Source: Gammaproteobacteria bacterium MFB021
Lineage (GTDB): Bacteria > Pseudomonadota > Gammaproteobacteria > Pseudomonadales > Halomonadaceae
DNA length: 64,000 nucleotides
NCBI GenBank assembly: GCA_000737985.1
Contig: JNVT01000105.1
Coordinates: 30,103 to 94,102 of the forward strand
Direction: 5' to 3'
Position numbers and translations under genes: made by a program. The stretch's first letter is position 1; the number at the start of each line of letters is the position of its first letter. Under the pieces are notes generated by a model. That model searched no databases. It was not told the DNA's origin and saw only the letters and a program-made list of their open reading frames with translations. This document shows, piece by piece, positions 25,496-37,396 of the stretch.

Positions 25496-25942
25496 ATGAG
25501 CAATCGCGAGCAGAGAGTCAGAATGCTGGCCTACCGGATCTGGGAGTCGGAAGGACGCCCGGAGGGTCAGGAGGCGCGTCACTGGGCCATGGCCGAGCGC
25601 ATCGTCGAGGCCGAGAACGCGCGCGAAGAGGAGCAGGAGTGGGAGCCGGCGCATGACGAGTCGCCCATCTTCGAGGGCGAAGAGCTGCCGTTGGAAGCGG
25701 ACGAGCAGGGTATCGACGAGCAGCGCCTGCCGCTGGACGACCCCGAGACCGAAGCGCTGAAGGAGGAGGACACCGGCGTCGAGGTGCATCCGGTTCAGCC
25801 GCCGGCGAAGCCCGCGCCGCGCAAGCCTAGCGCCAAGAAGCCCGCAGCCAAGAAGCCCGCAGCCAAGTCGGCGTCCGATGCCTCGGCCAAGCCCAAGACG
25901 CCGCGCGCGCGCAAGCCACGCAAGCCCGACGACGGCGCCTGA
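25496..25942 (+). CDS. DUF2934 protein with Lys/Pro/Ala-rich tail
   Basis: A 148-residue protein has an N-terminal DUF2934 helix pair (RMLAYRIWESEGRPEGQEARHWAMAE...), an acidic middle (residues ~45-95) and a strongly basic C-terminus (residues ~100-148) with repeated KKPAAKKPAAK, like histone-H1-type or AlgP-type tails. GGGAGAG lies 6 bases before the ATG. DUF2934 proteins are often found beside glgX/treY in Pseudomonas-type glycogen clusters (from memory). The tail suggests binding to nucleic acid or an anionic surface, but no role is proven. Confidence 0.8.
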   Translation: MSNREQRVRMLAYRIWESEGRPEGQEARHWAMAERIVEAENAREEEQEWEPAHDESPIFEGEELPLEADEQGIDEQRLPLDDPETEALKEEDTGVEVHPVQPPAKPAPRKPSAKKPAAKKPAAKSASDASAKPKTPRARKPRKPDDGA

Positions 25943-26059
25943 GGCTGACGACATTCAGGCCGAGATCGAAACACATCCGCTCGTCACGCTGCGAATCGCC
26001 GAGTCGACGCGTGCAGGCACTACCCAGACAACGCCCACGGTTCTCCCGGAGAGTCATGC

Positions 26060-28282
<2,223 letters not shown>

Positions 28283-28327
28283 TGCCGGGAGATGCCCCCA
28301 GCGACCATGCATCGACGAGGAGTCGGT

Positions 28328-30550
28328 ATGACCCGCCGTGAACCAAGCCCAACCCGGGGGACGCGCCCCGCGGGCCTCGCTGCTGCCGATCTGGAGGCGC
28401 TGGCGCGCGGCACGCTCGCCAACCCGTTCGCGCTGCTGGGCCCGCACGCGCGTGACGATGGCAAGGTCGAAGTGCGCGCTTACTTGCCCGGCGCCGAGTC
28501 GGTAACCCTGGTCTGTCGCGATAGTGATCGCTCACTGGGGGCGTGTCGGGCAGGGCCCATCGAGGGACTGTTCGTGGGCGAGCTGGCGGCACCGGGCGCC
28601 TACCGCCTGCGCATTCGCTGGCCCGACGGAGAACAGCTCTGCGCCGACCCCTACGCCTTCCCGCTGCTGCTCGGCGACATCGACCTGCATCTGCTCGGTG
28701 AGGGTACGCATCGGCGCCTGGGCGAGTGTCTGGGAGCCCAGGTGATGACCTGCGACGGCGTCGCCGGAGTGCGTTTCGCGGTATGGGCGCCCAACGCCCA
28801 GCGCGTGGCGGTGGTGGGGGATTTCAACGGCTGGGACACTCGCCGCCATGGCATGCGCTGCCGCTATCCGGCAGGCGTGTGGGAGATCTTCATTCCTACG
28901 CTCGGTGCCGGCGAGCGCTACAAGTTCGCGCTGATCGACGTCAATGGCGAGTCGTTGCTCAAGGCCGACCCGGTGGCGCTCTCCACCGAGGCGCCGCCGC
29001 TGACCGCCTCGGTGGTGGCGGATGCCACGCCCTTCGATTGGGGTGACGACGCCTGGCTTGCCCGCCGCGGCGAGCGTCAGGCGGCCGACGCCCCGATCTC
29101 GATCTACGAGCTGCATGTGAGCTCGTGGCGCAAGCACGGCGGTGACGAGGGCGAAATCTACCGTTGGCCCGATCTGATCGATACCCTGATCCCTTACGTG
29201 GTCGAGATGGGCTTCACCCATATCGAGCTGATGCCGATCATGGAGTATCCGTTCGGCGGCTCGTGGGGCTATCAGCCGCTGTCGCTGTTCGCGCCCAGCG
29301 GACGCTTCGGCACGCCGGCCGAGTTCGCCGCTTTCATCGATGCCTGTCACCGGGCCGGCATCGGCGTGCTGCTCGACTGGGTACCCGGTCACTTCCCCTC
29401 CGACCCGCATGGACTCGCGCGCTTCGACGGCACCGCGCTGTACGAGTACGCCCATCCGTTTGAGGGCTATCACCAGGACTGGAACACCTATATCTACAAT
29501 CTGGGTCGACGCGAGGTGCACGGCTTCATGCTCGCCTCGGCCCTGCACTGGCTGCGGCATTTCCATATCGACGGGCTGCGCGTGGATGCGGTCGCGTCGA
29601 TGCTCTATCGCAACTACTCACGGCGCGAGGGCGAGTGGATTCCCAACCACCGCGGTGGTTCGGAGAACCTGGAGGCGATGGGTTTCCTGCAGCATCTCAA
29701 TCAGGTGGTCGCCGAGGAAGTCCCCGGTGCGGTGGTGATCGCCGAGGAGTCGACCGCCTGGCCCGGGGTCACCGCGCCGGTGGCAAACGACGGGCTGGGC
29801 TTCAGCTACAAGTGGAACATGGGCTGGATGCACGACAGCCTGAGCTACATGAGCCACGACCCGCTCTATCGCCGGTACCATCACGATCAGCTCACCTTCG
29901 GGCTGGTCTATGCCTTCAACGAGCGCTTCGTGCTGCCGATCTCGCACGACGAGGTGGTGCACGGCAAGGGCTCGCTGATCGACAAGATGCCCGGCGACGA
30001 GTGGCAGCGCTTCGCCAACCTGCGTGCCTACCTCGCTTTCATGTGGCTGCACCCGGGCAAGAAGCTGCTGTTCATGGGCTGCGAGTTCGCCCAGGGGCGG
30101 GAGTGGAGCCACGACCGCGAGCTGGACTGGTGGCTGCTGCAGTACCCCAGCCATGCCGGCATCCAGCGCTTGGTGCGCGACCTCAACGCTTTCTACCGCG
30201 AGCGTCCGGCGCTGCACGCCTGTGATACCGAGGCGGCGGGGTTCCGCTGGGTGATCGGCGACGACAACGTCAACAGCGTGTTCGCCTGGTGGCGTCTGGA
30301 TGGTGACGGGCAGCGGGTGCTGGCGGTGGCCAACATGACCCCGCGGACGCTGACCGGCTACCGCATCGGGGTGCCCACCGCGGGGCACTGGACCGAGCGC
30401 TTCAACTCCGATGCCGAGCACTATGGCGGTAGTAACATCGGTAACGCCGGTGGTCTCGAGAGCGAAGCGACCGCCTGCCACGGCGAGGCGCAGTCGCTGG
30501 TGCTGACGCTGCCGCCGCTGGCGGTGATCGCGTTGCTGCCGCCGGCGTGA
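28328..30550 (+). CDS. glgB: 1,4-alpha-glucan branching enzyme
   Basis: The enzyme is 740 residues long and forms alpha-1,6 branches in glycogen. It has the long GlgB form with two N-terminal beta domains (NPFALLGPH at residue ~30; [21 protein letters not shown] in CBM48). The catalytic motifs are intact: [22 protein letters not shown] (Asp nucleophile), VIAEEST (acid Glu) and [14 protein letters not shown]. The start at 28328 follows GAGGAG by 5 bases; an in-frame ATG lies 21 bases upstream. It serves as the reference for recognising the degenerate copy upstream of treZ. Confidence 0.96.
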   Translation: MTRREPSPTRGTRPAGLAAADLEALARGTLANPFALLGPHARDDGKVEVRAYLPGAESVTLVCRDSDRSLGACRAGPIEGLFVGELAAPGAYRLRIRWPDGEQLCADPYAFPLLLGDIDLHLLGEGTHRRLGECLGAQVMTCDGVAGVRFAVWAPNAQRVAVVGDFNGWDTRRHGMRCRYPAGVWEIFIPTLGAGERYKFALIDVNGESLLKADPVALSTEAPPLTASVVADATPFDWGDDAWLARRGERQAADAPISIYELHVSSWRKHGGDEGEIYRWPDLIDTLIPYVVEMGFTHIELMPIMEYPFGGSWGYQPLSLFAPSGRFGTPAEFAAFIDACHRAGIGVLLDWVPGHFPSDPHGLARFDGTALYEYAHPFEGYHQDWNTYIYNLGRREVHGFMLASALHWLRHFHIDGLRVDAVASMLYRNYSRREGEWIPNHRGGSENLEAMGFLQHLNQVVAEEVPGAVVIAEESTAWPGVTAPVANDGLGFSYKWNMGWMHDSLSYMSHDPLYRRYHHDQLTFGLVYAFNERFVLPISHDEVVHGKGSLIDKMPGDEWQRFANLRAYLAFMWLHPGKKLLFMGCEFAQGREWSHDRELDWWLLQYPSHAGIQRLVRDLNAFYRERPALHACDTEAAGFRWVIGDDNVNSVFAWWRLDGDGQRVLAVANMTPRTLTGYRIGVPTAGHWTERFNSDAEHYGGSNIGNAGGLESEATACHGEAQSLVLTLPPLAVIALLPPA

Positions 30551-30556
30551 GGTTCG

Positions 30557-30578
30557 CCCGGGCCGTAACTGGCCCGGG
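30557..30578 (+). terminator. GC-rich hairpin after glgB
   Basis: Eight-bp perfect stem CCCGGGCC / GGCCCGGG with GTAACT loop, 6 bases after the glgB stop. It lacks a T-tract; the larger hairpin downstream may do the terminating. Confidence 0.45.
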
Positions 30579-30620
30579 TGAGCGCGACCGTCCTCCAGGG
30601 CCCGCCATCGGCCCCTGGCT

Positions 30621-30662
30621 CTTTACGAAAAGTCTGCGAGCGCAGGCAGTTTTCGTATAAAG
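30621..30662. terminator. Two-tier hairpin between convergent glgB and trehalase genes
   Basis: Outer arms CTTTACGAAAA and TTTTCGTATAAAG pair with a 2-base bulge, and an inner CTGC/GCAG stem sits within. The A/T-rich arms give U-runs on both strands, so it could stop transcription in both directions. It ends at the trehalase stop codon. Confidence 0.6.
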
Positions 30663-30663
30663 C

Positions 30664-32223
30664 CTAGCCGACGATCATGCCGTCACGCTGCGCCAGCAGC
30701 GCCCGGATGACGCCGTTGGTCCAGCCGAAGCCGTCCTGCAGCGGGTACTCGCCGCCACCGGCGAACTCCGCCCCCGGGTAGAGCACGTACTTCTCCACCA
30801 GCTTGTGCTCGCGCCGATAGAGATCGTAGACCAGCGATAGCCAGCGCTCGGTCAGATCCTCCGCCACGTCGTGGAATCCGTAGTGGCGAAAGCCCTCGAT
30901 CGCCATCCACTGCAGCGGTGCCCAGCCGTTGGGGTGGTCCCACTGCTGGCCGCTGTCGTTGATCTCGGTGGTGACCAGCCCGCCGGGTGCAAGCAGGCGC
31001 TGTGCCACCACGTTGACCACGCGTTCGGCCTGACCAGGCGAGGCGAGCTGCAGGTAGAGCGGCACCACGCAGGCCGCGGTGAGATGGATGCTGCGGCAGC
31101 CGCGCTGCCAGTCGTAGTCGTAGTAGGCGCCGCGCTCTTCGCACCACAGATAGCGGTCGATCGCCATGCGCCGGCGCTCGGCCCGCTCACGGTAGTGCCC
31201 GGCCTCGGACTCTTCGCCGACATCGGCGCACAGCTGCCCGAGCAGATACTCGAGGTGGTAGAGCAGCGAGTTGAGCTCGACCGGAATGAAGGCGGTGGTG
31301 CGGATGGTGTGCAGCTCGCGGGTATCGTCGAGCCAGCGGCCGCTGAAGTCCCAGCCGCTCTCGGCGCCGGCGCGCAGATCGCGGTAGACCTGCTCCGCCG
31401 GGCGCGAGGAGGCCTGGGCCAGCTCGTAGTCCTCGCGATAGGACTCCTCGCGCGGGGTGGCGCGGTCGTCCCAGTGGCGGTTGAGCCAGCACTCGTCATC
31501 GAGGCGCACGCAGCGGCGATGGGTCTCGCCCGGCTTGAGCTGGGCCTCGCCATGCATCCAGAAGGCGTACTCGCGCTTTAGCTGCGGCAGGTAGTCGACC
31601 GCGCGGCGCTGGCCGCGCTGTTCGAGCAGTGCCACCATCATCGAGAAGATCGGCGGCTGCGAGCGGCTCAGATAATAGCTGCGATTGCCGTTGGGCATGT
31701 GGCCGTAGCGGGCGATCAGGTCGGCACAGTTGTCGGCCACCGCGCACAGCAGCCGATCCTCGCCGCTGGCGGCGAGCCCCAGCATGGTGAAGTAGGAGTC
31801 CCAGTAGTAGAACTCGCGAAAGCGCCCGCCGGGTACCACATAGTCGTGGGAGAGCGAGAGCAGCGACGACCACAGCGGATGCTCGCGGGAGTTGCGCGTG
31901 AGCGCCGGCCACAGGCGGTCGATATGGGTGACCATGTCGTCGCTGGTGTCCGCCTCGTAGCCGCTGCAGGCGATCGGATCATCCTCGAAATGGGCGTCGA
32001 CGAAGGCGCGCAGATCGAAATCGGGGGTGTCGCGCTGGGTTTCGTAGGCCTGCATGATCTGCTGCGGTGGCACCCGCGGCACGCTGTCGGCGAAGGTTTT
32101 GGAGTCCTCGAACAGGTGCGCCAGCGCTACCGCTTCGAACAGCTCGCCGAAGCGGTCATGCGGGGTGACGGCGGCGTCGTGGTAGGTGTCCCGGTCGGTG
32201 GTGGCCTGGAGGCTTGTCGGCAT
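30664..32223 (-). CDS. treF: Cytoplasmic alpha,alpha-trehalase (GH37)
   Basis: This 519-residue enzyme hydrolyses trehalose to two glucoses. Both GH37 signatures are present: PGGRFREFYYWDSYF (residues ~160) and QQWDHPNGWAPLQW (near 420), together with the C-terminal DGFGWTNGV. No signal peptide is visible, so it should be cytoplasmic like TreF. ATG 32223 is preferred over 32226 because the AGGAG at 32229-32233 is then 5 bases away. It faces the glg/tre operon convergently, so trehalose synthesis and breakdown can be regulated separately. Confidence 0.93.
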   Translation of the reverse strand: MPTSLQATTDRDTYHDAAVTPHDRFGELFEAVALAHLFEDSKTFADSVPRVPPQQIMQAYETQRDTPDFDLRAFVDAHFEDDPIACSGYEADTSDDMVTHIDRLWPALTRNSREHPLWSSLLSLSHDYVVPGGRFREFYYWDSYFTMLGLAASGEDRLLCAVADNCADLIARYGHMPNGNRSYYLSRSQPPIFSMMVALLEQRGQRRAVDYLPQLKREYAFWMHGEAQLKPGETHRRCVRLDDECWLNRHWDDRATPREESYREDYELAQASSRPAEQVYRDLRAGAESGWDFSGRWLDDTRELHTIRTTAFIPVELNSLLYHLEYLLGQLCADVGEESEAGHYRERAERRRMAIDRYLWCEERGAYYDYDWQRGCRSIHLTAACVVPLYLQLASPGQAERVVNVVAQRLLAPGGLVTTEINDSGQQWDHPNGWAPLQWMAIEGFRHYGFHDVAEDLTERWLSLVYDLYRREHKLVEKYVLYPGAEFAGGGEYPLQDGFGWTNGVIRALLAQRDGMIVG

Positions 32224-32262
32224 CATTGCTCCTCTGCGGCACGCTCAGCGGTAAAAGTGGAT

Positions 32263-33027
32263 CTACTCTTCATACTGCCAAAGTAAGCCCCCGTCTACCG
32301 GCAAGGACGTTCCGGTCATGTAATCGGCATCCTCTGAGGCGAGAAACGCCACCACGCCGGCGACGTCCTCCGAGCGCCCTAGGCGGTTTAACGGGATATT
32401 GCCGAGCAGATGCCTGAGCTTCTCGGGATCCTCGTCGAGGGCGCTGTTCATGGGCGTCTTGATCGCCCCGGGGGCGACGCCGTTGACGGTGATCCCCAGC
32501 GGTGCCAGCTCGATCGCCAGATTGCGCGTGAGCATGCGCAGCCCGCCCTTGGCTAGGCAGTAGCTGGTAAAGCCAGGGAAGGGCAGATCCTCGTGCACCG
32601 AGCTCAAGTTGATCACCCGCCCGCCGCGGCCGACACCGCGCAGATAGCGCACGAACGCCTGGGTGGTGAAGAATACTCCCTTGAGATTGGTATCGAGCAC
32701 CTTGTCGTAGTCGGCCTCGGTCACCTCCCAGAAGGGCGCATCGATCTCCAGCCCGGCGTTGTTGACCAGAATATCGAGCCGTCCCAGCGCCTCGACGCTT
32801 TCGTCGATCAGCCGGCGGTTGGTCTCCACCTGGGAGATATCGCCGGTGACGATGGCGGCGCGGCGCCCGTGCCGACGCACGCGCTCGGCGGTCTCCTCGG
32901 CGCGCTCGGAAGGACGGCTGCCGCTGACCACGATATCGGCGCCCTCCTGGGCCAGGCGCTCGGCGATGGCGCGGCCGATGCCCTGAGTGCTGCCGGTGAC
33001 CAGTGCTACCTTGCCTGCGAGACGCAT
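32263..33027 (-). CDS. SDR-family oxidoreductase (glucose 1-dehydrogenase-like)
   Basis: The protein has 254 residues and a classical short-chain dehydrogenase layout. TGSTQGIGRAIAERL binds the nucleotide, NNAG is in LDILVNNAGLEID, the Ser is in INLSSVHEDLPFPG, and YCLAK is the YxxxK site. The C-terminus has TGTSLPVDGG. AGGAG lies 6 bases before the start at 33027; the long upstream extension of the frame is not coding. It resembles Bacillus-type glucose 1-dehydrogenases and 3-oxoacyl reductases, and a glucose substrate would make sense beside trehalase, but specificity is inferred. It lies 40 bases upstream of treF on the same strand. Confidence 0.85.
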   Translation of the reverse strand: MRLAGKVALVTGSTQGIGRAIAERLAQEGADIVVSGSRPSERAEETAERVRRHGRRAAIVTGDISQVETNRRLIDESVEALGRLDILVNNAGLEIDAPFWEVTEADYDKVLDTNLKGVFFTTQAFVRYLRGVGRGGRVINLSSVHEDLPFPGFTSYCLAKGGLRMLTRNLAIELAPLGITVNGVAPGAIKTPMNSALDEDPEKLRHLLGNIPLNRLGRSEDVAGVVAFLASEDADYMTGTSLPVDGGLLWQYEE

Positions 33028-33255
33028 GTGCTGCTCCTGCTGTGGGGACCGGGTGCGGTCCGCAACGTGGGTAAAGTCGTAAGGCCTGAGGAAATCGTAG
33101 GACTTGGGATTGAAGATAGAGCATCTACGCCGATGGCGCGGCGATGCCGTGCTTCGGTAGGGCGCCGATGTGGTGCAGCGCCGCGCCGGCGGCGTTGTTC
33201 GTGCGCCGTGCGGATAGCATGATGGGATCCGGAAGAGACGACGACAGGAGTCACT

Positions 33256-35493
33256 GTGAGAGCATGGATACGAGGGGGCCTGGGCGTGCTGGTGGCGCTG
33301 CTGGTCGCGCTGAGCCAGCCGGTCATGGCGCAGTCCCTGGCCTCGCTGGTCGGGGCTGAGGAGAAGCGTGCGGCGACCTCGCAGGCGCCCAGCGCCCAGG
33401 AGTTGGAGAGTTCGCTGGACCAGATCATCGCCACGCTGGAGAACAGCGAGCAGCGCCAGGCCCTGCTCGAGAGCCTCAAGCAGCTGCGCCAGGCCACCGC
33501 CGCCGAGGCCCAGGCCGAGCCTGCCGCCGGTGGCCTGCTGGGGGCGCTGGCGCAGTCGTTCTCGGTGCTCGAACATGACGGTCTGGACAATCCGATCAAC
33601 TACTGGGGCTATCGGGTCGAGCAGGCCGGCAACGATCTGGAGCGGCTCTGGGGTGACGGCGGGCGCGTGCCCATGGCGCTGCTCGACCTGCTCTGGGTCA
33701 CCGCGCTGTGGGTTGGCGTGACGCTGGTGGTGTCGGCGCTGTGGCGCGCGCTGGTCAAGCGCCTGGGGCTGCTCTGGACGCTGCCGCAGGAGCCCACCAC
33801 CTGGATGCTGGTGCGCCACCTGGCGCGGCGGGTGGTACCGCTGGCGCTGGGGTTCGGCGTGGCGCTGGTGGCGGTGCACCAGGCGACCTCGGATACCATC
33901 GGCGTCACCCTGGCCATGGTGATGGCCTATGTCACTCTGTGCGGGGCGGTGTTCGCCGCGGTGTGCGAGATCGTGTTCTCGCTGTTCGGCAGCGGGCATC
34001 GGCATACCGCGCTGCGTATCCTGCGCCAGCGCGGGGCGCCCTGGCTGTTCGCTCTCGGCGCCCTGGTGGCACTGGGCGATGCCTCCAATTCGGCTGCCGT
34101 GGTAGAGCCGCTGGGGCGCGGGCTGATGGCCTTCGTGTCACTGCTGGCCAACGTCTGCGCGGCGCTGCTGCTGGCGGCCTTCGTGCTGGTCTTCCGGCGG
34201 CCGTTCCGCCACCTGATGCGCAACCGCCCCTACACCCAGCGGCAGGAGCGCCGCGCCACCACCGAGCTTCTGCGTCTGTTCAGCCGCATCTGGCACATCC
34301 CCATCCTGGTCATGGTGGTGGTCTCGCTGATCGCCATGGTGACCTCGGCCGAGGACTCGCGCAGCGCCTTCTTCCGTGCGCTGGTGACCGCGGGCATGAT
34401 GATCGCCACGCTGGTGATCTCGGGGCTGATCCACCGTCAGCGCGAGAAGAGCCAGGACAAGCGCCTCTCGGAGTACTCGGCTCGCCTGATCCGCTTCGGC
34501 TTCACCCTGGCCCATCTGCTGGCCTGGCTGGTCTTTCTCGAACTGGCGATGCGGGTCTGGGGAACCTCGCTGTGGGCGGTGAGCGGCAGTGCCGGTATCG
34601 GCCAGCAGATCGCCCGCAGCCTGTTGGGGCTGGGGCTGACCTTTCTGGTCGCCTGGCTGGTGTGGATCCTGGCCGATACCGCGGTTCAGCACGCCCTGCG
34701 CAAGAGCAGCCGGCGCCACGGTCGGCGCGCCAACGCCAGTGCCCGGGCGCAGACGATCACGCCGCTGCTGCGCAATACCATCTTCGTCACCATTGCGGTG
34801 ATCGCCGCGATCATCGCCCTGGCCAATCTCGGCGTGAACGTCACGCCGCTGCTGGCGGGGGCCGGGGTGATCGGCCTGGCGGTGGGTTTCGGCGCCCAGA
34901 CCCTGGTGCAGGATCTGATCACCGGGCTGTTCATCCTGATCGAGGATTCGCTGGCGATCGACGACTTCGTCAACCTTGGCAGCCACATGGGCACGGTCGA
35001 GGCGCTGAGCATTCGTACGGTGAAGCTGCGTGACCTGGACGGGATCGTGCACATCATTCCGTTCAGCCAGATCCAGGGTATCCAGAACTACTCGCGCGAG
35101 TTCGGCATTGCACTGCTGCGTATCCGCATTGGCCACCAGATGAAGATCGACGACGCGATCGAGACCATGCGCAGCATCGCCGACGAGCTGCGCAACGATC
35201 CAATGATGCGCCACCACATCTGGTCGCCGCTGGAGGTACAGGGGATCGAAAGCTTCGATGCCGGTGCCGCCATTCTGCGCATCCGCATGCGCACCGCGCC
35301 GGTCATGCAGTGGGACGTGGCGCGGGCGTTCAACCTGCGTCTCAAGCAGCGCTTCGACGAGCAGGGGCTGGACCTGGGCATGCCGCGCATGAGCGTGGTG
35401 ATGGAGGAGAGTCTGGCGGCGCGGGGTGACACACCGTCCGATGGCTCGCCGCGCGAGGCGATCACCAATCCCGGGGTGCCCGATCCGCAGTAA
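33256..35493 (+). CDS. MscS-family mechanosensitive channel (YbiO-like)
   Basis: This inner-membrane channel of 745 residues has a signal peptide (ends PVMA/QSLAS), a periplasmic Glu/Gln-rich coiled-coil segment (residues ~45-110) and about ten hydrophobic helices. The MscS core follows from ~residue 510: GVNVTPLLAGAGVIGLAVGFGAQTLVQDLITGLFILIEDSLAIDDFV. A beta domain and C-terminal alpha/beta domain come next. The size and layout match YbiO/MscM types rather than the short MscS. The start is GTG 33256 with ACAGGAG 5 bases upstream; no in-frame ATG fits. It would release solutes on hypo-osmotic shock. Confidence 0.9.
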   Translation: MRAWIRGGLGVLVALLVALSQPVMAQSLASLVGAEEKRAATSQAPSAQELESSLDQIIATLENSEQRQALLESLKQLRQATAAEAQAEPAAGGLLGALAQSFSVLEHDGLDNPINYWGYRVEQAGNDLERLWGDGGRVPMALLDLLWVTALWVGVTLVVSALWRALVKRLGLLWTLPQEPTTWMLVRHLARRVVPLALGFGVALVAVHQATSDTIGVTLAMVMAYVTLCGAVFAAVCEIVFSLFGSGHRHTALRILRQRGAPWLFALGALVALGDASNSAAVVEPLGRGLMAFVSLLANVCAALLLAAFVLVFRRPFRHLMRNRPYTQRQERRATTELLRLFSRIWHIPILVMVVVSLIAMVTSAEDSRSAFFRALVTAGMMIATLVISGLIHRQREKSQDKRLSEYSARLIRFGFTLAHLLAWLVFLELAMRVWGTSLWAVSGSAGIGQQIARSLLGLGLTFLVAWLVWILADTAVQHALRKSSRRHGRRANASARAQTITPLLRNTIFVTIAVIAAIIALANLGVNVTPLLAGAGVIGLAVGFGAQTLVQDLITGLFILIEDSLAIDDFVNLGSHMGTVEALSIRTVKLRDLDGIVHIIPFSQIQGIQNYSREFGIALLRIRIGHQMKIDDAIETMRSIADELRNDPMMRHHIWSPLEVQGIESFDAGAAILRIRMRTAPVMQWDVARAFNLRLKQRFDEQGLDLGMPRMSVVMEESLAARGDTPSDGSPREAITNPGVPDPQ

Positions 35494-35897
35494 GGTGTGT
35501 CCAGTGCTAAGAACGCCTTTTACAACCGCTAGATGATATGGGCTTATCCGGCGGCAGGGCGTCGCGAGGGCGCTGTGAACCCTTCCCTGGGCGCTACCTT
35601 TGCCATCCCTGGCAAAGGACCCTCGCTTTGCCCCGCCCCCGGCGCCCATCTTCAGAGGGTTTGGAAATGGGCTCTAATCGTTCATACACCAGCAGGGTGC
35701 GGTAACGGAGTGATCTGCGGGATTTGGCCAAAGTCGTGTTGCGAAAGCAGGGGTGTAAGGTAAATAATCGCTGCCAACTTGCTACGCTGCGTCAGGATTC
35801 AAGTTTTTGTGTATCCGACGATAACGCAGGGTAACGATCGCCACCGGCGCGGACGCGCGGCGGCTACCAGGCAACGAACCGACAGGCAGGGCACGTC
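35494..35897. other. Intergenic stretch with a nested hairpin element
   Basis: No gene is recognisable in these 404 bases. The outer arms GCGAGGG (35564-35570) and CCCTCGC (35620-35626) enclose a perfect hairpin CTTTGCCA-TCCC-TGGCAAAG (35598-35617) and two direct copies of GGGCGCT (35568, 35589). The 57-base block looks like an intergenic palindromic repeat unit of the kind dispersed in Halomonadaceae genomes. Family membership is from memory and unverified. Confidence 0.45.
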
Positions 35898-36056
35898 ATG
35901 ACTCTTCTCAGCATCTTCGCGATCGCCTTCGGTTTCGGCGCCTTTGGGCTCTTCGTGGCGCTGCGCCTGTGCCGCAGCGACAAGAACACGCCGGTGGCGC
36001 GCGAGCGCGTCGGCGCCACTGACGATATGCCGAACGCCGCGCGGCAGCGCGCCTGA
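35898..36056 (+). CDS. Small single-pass membrane protein
   Basis: A 52-residue frame encodes MTLLSIFAIAFGFGAFGLFVALRL, one hydrophobic helix, followed by a charged cytoplasmic tail (CRSDKNTPVARERVG). The ribosome site is weak (GCAGG about 9 bases upstream). Codon use matches neighbouring genes, and a hairpin at 36128-36148 follows. I recognise no family. Confidence 0.5.
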   Translation: MTLLSIFAIAFGFGAFGLFVALRLCRSDKNTPVARERVGATDDMPNAARQRA

Positions 36057-36373
36057 GGCACGCACTTTCCTCGATAGCGTTACTGCGCTTGCGGCATCGC
36101 CTCGCTCAGATTGAGTGCATACGGTAGGCCGCGCCGTGATGGCGCGGCTTGCACGCTCCGGCGAGGCGCTGCGCTTTCAAGCTATGCCGCGTCCGCGCTT
36201 CACCGCTCTACCTTTCCTGACCTTTCCTCGCTATCCCACTGTCTCGGCGTTCCTATCCCACTGTCTCGCCGTCTCACTCATACGGCGTCATCGTCTCACT
36301 CGCGCTGTCTCGGCCTGCGTCACGGCCCGAGTGGAACGTAGTGGTGTAGTGATGTAGTGGCGCAGTGGCGGCG
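36057..36373. other. Non-coding, pyrimidine-rich spacer with a short direct repeat
   Basis: The stretch holds a hairpin (GCCGCGCC-GTGAT-GGCGCGGC, 36128-36148), a plausible terminator for the small membrane gene. Two identical copies of CTATCCCACTGTCTCG begin at 36231 and 36253, in a stretch dominated by C/T on the plus strand. I see no gene. Confidence 0.6.
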
Positions 36374-37306
36374 TCATTCCTGCGAGCGAGCCGGGCCGAC
36401 ATCGGCCAGCACCCAGTCGCGAAAGGCGCGCATGGGCTCGGTCAGGTGGCGGTGGGTCGGCGTCAGCAGTGCCAGCCGCCCGCGACTGGGCAGGGTGTCG
36501 GGCAGCGCCTGGACCAGATGGCCCTGATCGAGCTCGGCCGCGAGCAGCCGCATCCAGCCGAGGGTGACCCCCTGACCGGCGAGGGTGGCGTTCATCAACA
36601 GCTGAAAGCTGTTGGCGCGCAGGGTGTGCAGCGGCGGCTGCCAGGCGAAGCCGAGTGCGCGATACCAGTGCTCCCAGGTCAGCCAGTCGCGGTAGTGATC
36701 CTCCACCACCATCAGGGTGTGGCGGGCGAGCAGGTCGGCGGGGTCGGTGACGCCACCGTGGCGAGCAAGATAGACCGGGCTGCACACCGCGGCGACAGGC
36801 TCCTCGGCAAAGATCGGGCTGGCCTCGAGTCCAGGCGGGTCGACTTCGTTGGGGATGTGGTAGTAGATGCCGAGATCGAATTCGGCCAGATCGAGCCGAT
36901 AGGGGTCCTCGACGGTGAGCACGCGAATCTCGATCTCAGGGTGTGCCTGCTGGAAGTCGGGCAACTGCCGCGCCAGCCAGATCGAGGCGATGGTCGGGCT
37001 CGAGGCCAGCGTCAACTGGCGGTCGTCGCCGCGCCGGCGCAGGCGTGCGGTCTCGTCGCGCAGTTCGCGCAGCAGCCGCTGTACCACGCGGAAGTAGTGA
37101 TCGCCGGCCGGGGTCAGGCGCAGGCCGTCGTGCTGACGCTCGAACAGCGGTCGGCCGAGATCCGCTTCGAGGCGCTTGATCTGGCGGCTGACCGCGCTCT
37201 GGGTCAGGCTGAGCTCGCTGCCGGCCTGGGTGAAGCTCGAATGGCGCGCAGCCGCCTCGAAGGCGCGCAGGCAGGCCAGCGGGGGAAGCACGTCGCGAGT
37301 GGGCAT
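36374..37306 (-). CDS. LysR-family regulator (GcvA-like)
   Basis: The regulator has 310 residues with an N-terminal winged helix (LACLRAFEAAARHSSFTQAGSELSLTQSAVSRQIKRLE, from residue ~7) and a type-2 periplasmic-binding-like effector domain. The N-terminal pattern is that of the GcvA/AmpR group. I chose the ATG at 37306; ATG 37360 and the 37396 start of the frame would add residues not seen in the family. It follows the CocE-like gene by 90 bases on the same strand and probably controls the BCCT/CocE operon. Confidence 0.88.
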   Translation of the reverse strand: MPTRDVLPPLACLRAFEAAARHSSFTQAGSELSLTQSAVSRQIKRLEADLGRPLFERQHDGLRLTPAGDHYFRVVQRLLRELRDETARLRRRGDDRQLTLASSPTIASIWLARQLPDFQQAHPEIEIRVLTVEDPYRLDLAEFDLGIYYHIPNEVDPPGLEASPIFAEEPVAAVCSPVYLARHGGVTDPADLLARHTLMVVEDHYRDWLTWEHWYRALGFAWQPPLHTLRANSFQLLMNATLAGQGVTLGWMRLLAAELDQGHLVQALPDTLPSRGRLALLTPTHRHLTEPMRAFRDWVLADVGPARSQE

Positions 37307-37396
37307 GGGGCGTCCGGAACCGAGGTCTCTCGGCTCCGGAGCATAGCACGAGTCATTCATGCCACCGCCGGCGCGTGACGCTCTGGGCCTTTGCAC

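Noticed and set aside
32263..34005. 580-residue version of the SDR gene
   Set aside because: The extension overlaps the MscS-family gene and is Gln/His/Arg-rich with no domain. The AGGAG site places the start at 33027.
36111..36357. Two overlapping 76-80-codon frames in the spacer before the LysR gene
   Set aside because: They arise from the pyrimidine-rich repeat tract and lack coding features.
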